Source: Clostridia bacterium
GTDB lineage: Bacteria > Bacillota > Clostridia > Christensenellales > Borkfalkiaceae
Assembly: GCA_017503885.1 (NCBI GenBank)
Contig: JAFVSF010000189.1
Coordinates: forward strand, 1-5,456
Length of the DNA: 5,456 nucleotides
Direction of reading: 5' to 3'
In this document: piece by piece, positions 4,485-5,456 of the stretch
How the letters are laid out: each line of letters begins with the position of its first letter
Numbering within the stretch: position 1 is the first letter of the stretch
The notes under the pieces: model-generated
Database searches by the model: none
Seen by the model: only the letters and a program-made list of their open reading frames with translations
Told to the model about the DNA's origin: nothing
Translations under genes and position numbers: made by a program

Positions 4485-5456
4485 ATGACTATAAAAGGTT
4501 TTATAAACTATAAAGACGGCAAACTTCCGTTTGTTTTAGAAGAATATAAATTAGAATTATTTTCTGACAACGAGATGATTGAAAGTTTTTTTAAAGAGTA
4601 CAACTTTAAAAACGACTATGTGCTTACTGGACAATATTTTAGAATGGGGACAACTCCAGAAAATATAACTTTATTAATCGACAGGTCTATGGGGGCAACC
4701 TGCTATGTTAAATGTTTTATTTTAGAAAGACTACGTAAAGATTCTGGTTTTGATGCTATAAATTTTCAATCAAGGTCGCTTGATAGTATATTTAAGTATA
4801 AATATAACTACATAGATTTATCCAGAGCAGGTGTAAATTTATCTAACGAAGAACATGAAGTATATAATATTCCTTTTATTCTTGAAACCACCAATTATAA
4901 CCTAACTTACAAAATCGGGCAAAATACTAAATTAGGATTACTAGAAGATTTTTCTGCGTGGGGAATTTCTTCAGTTCAGCTTAAAAAAGGCGACATCCGT
5001 GAATGCTATAGATTGGCTATTTTATTAGAGCGTTTTTCAAAGTTTTTAATAAATAGTTCTTATGCTCCATTTGAAAAAATAGTCCTTGTTAAAAAGGATT
5101 TTCCTATAGGATGGTTTTATTATAATAATATTTCGAGTAAACCGTGTGGTGACTGTGATATACTTTTTCAAAAATATGATGTTGTTAAATATTCCTCTAA
5201 AATACTTACCAATATAGGTTCAAATCCAAATAATAAAATCATTAATAGCATCCCATTAGGACATTTAACTAACTATGAGAATACATTTTCTCCACAACGT
5301 TTTATTGAGCAAGTTATGGCTTTTGAATATCTTTATCATAAAATTTATCCATCAAAGAACAAGGTAAGTTTAAAAGATAAATTAAAAGAACTGTTTAATG
5401 AATTTCATAGTATATTAAACACTGGTAAGTCTGCAGATGTTATTGCTGGTGAAATA
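4485..5456 (+). CDS. Probable ApeA-like / HEPN-type defence protein (partial, cut by the window end)
   Basis: An ATG at 4485 with AGGAG at 4471-4475 opens a frame of 324 codons that runs off the right edge. The first 260 residues or so look beta-rich, with features such as INFQSRSLDSIFKYKYNYIDLSR and a central GLLEDFSAWGISSVQL. They then turn helical: RFIEQVMAFEYLYHKIYPSK (272-291), a basic gap, and SLKDKLKELFNEF (295-307). A long beta-rich N-terminal domain, a helix ending in 'xFEYLYHKxY' and then 'SLKDKLKEL' is the layout I recall for ApeA-like abortive-infection proteins with HEPN RNase domains. In those the RxxxxH active site comes later, here beyond the window, so the activity cannot be confirmed. 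It follows the Shedu gene in the same direction after 60 bases with no visible promoter or terminator between, so co-transcription is likely. No signal peptide or membrane segment is evident. Confidence 0.7.
   Translation, partial: MTIKGFINYKDGKLPFVLEEYKLELFSDNEMIESFFKEYNFKNDYVLTGQYFRMGTTPENITLLIDRSMGATCYVKCFILERLRKDSGFDAINFQSRSLDSIFKYKYNYIDLSRAGVNLSNEEHEVYNIPFILETTNYNLTYKIGQNTKLGLLEDFSAWGISSVQLKKGDIRECYRLAILLERFSKFLINSSYAPFEKIVLVKKDFPIGWFYYNNISSKPCGDCDILFQKYDVVKYSSKILTNIGSNPNNKIINSIPLGHLTNYENTFSPQRFIEQVMAFEYLYHKIYPSKNKVSLKDKLKELFNEFHSILNTGKSADVIAGEI

Noticed and set aside
1..5456. CRISPR array, insertion-sequence ends, or invertible segment flanked by inverted repeats
   Set aside because: No spaced direct repeats, no transposase and no long inverted repeats around the recombinase or methyltransferase genes were seen by eye.

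Overview
The window looks like an AT-rich accessory region of a low-GC Gram-positive bacterium, most likely a Clostridia-type Bacillota. The reasons are strong Shine-Dalgarno sequences (AAGGAG/GGAGG), consensus sigma-A type promoters with TATAAT -10 boxes, a large serine recombinase of the kind common in gut Firmicutes, and low GC throughout. The species cannot be told from the sequence.

Left edge (1-130): the last 23 codons of a rightward gene end at 74; the tail weakly resembles a PLP-dependent aminotransferase. At about 108-130 lies an isolated 3' end of a tRNA, probably tRNA-Ser (T-loop, 3' T-stem, 3' acceptor strand, discriminator G, CCA), with no tRNA 5' part beside it. A rho-independent terminator follows at 136-170. 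This is the expected look of an integration scar. The stop codon and last codons of the recombinase lie inside it.

Middle (109-3299, all minus strand, read right to left): a 66-aa XRE-type repressor, a complete D12-class adenine DNA methyltransferase, the N-terminal half of a second DNA methyltransferase that ends before its catalytic motif, and a 513-aa large serine recombinase. The first three genes overlap by one base (TAATG), and the recombinase follows after 34 bases, so the four may be one transcript.

Centre (3300-3434): a divergent control region with two back-to-back promoters, each with a 17-base spacer and an extended -10. The leftward one carries a perfect 20-bp palindrome across its spacer, the best candidate operator for the XRE protein.

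Right (3435-5456, plus strand): a Shedu-type (DUF4263, SduA) PD-(D/E)xK nuclease gene, then a second gene cut by the window edge that resembles ApeA-like/HEPN anti-phage proteins. Together these make a mobile defence island: recombinase and scar at one end, methylation genes and their regulator in the middle, and two candidate defence effectors transcribed divergently. Whether the methyltransferase operon and the Shedu nuclease work as one restriction-modification-like system, or are merely neighbours, is the main open question.
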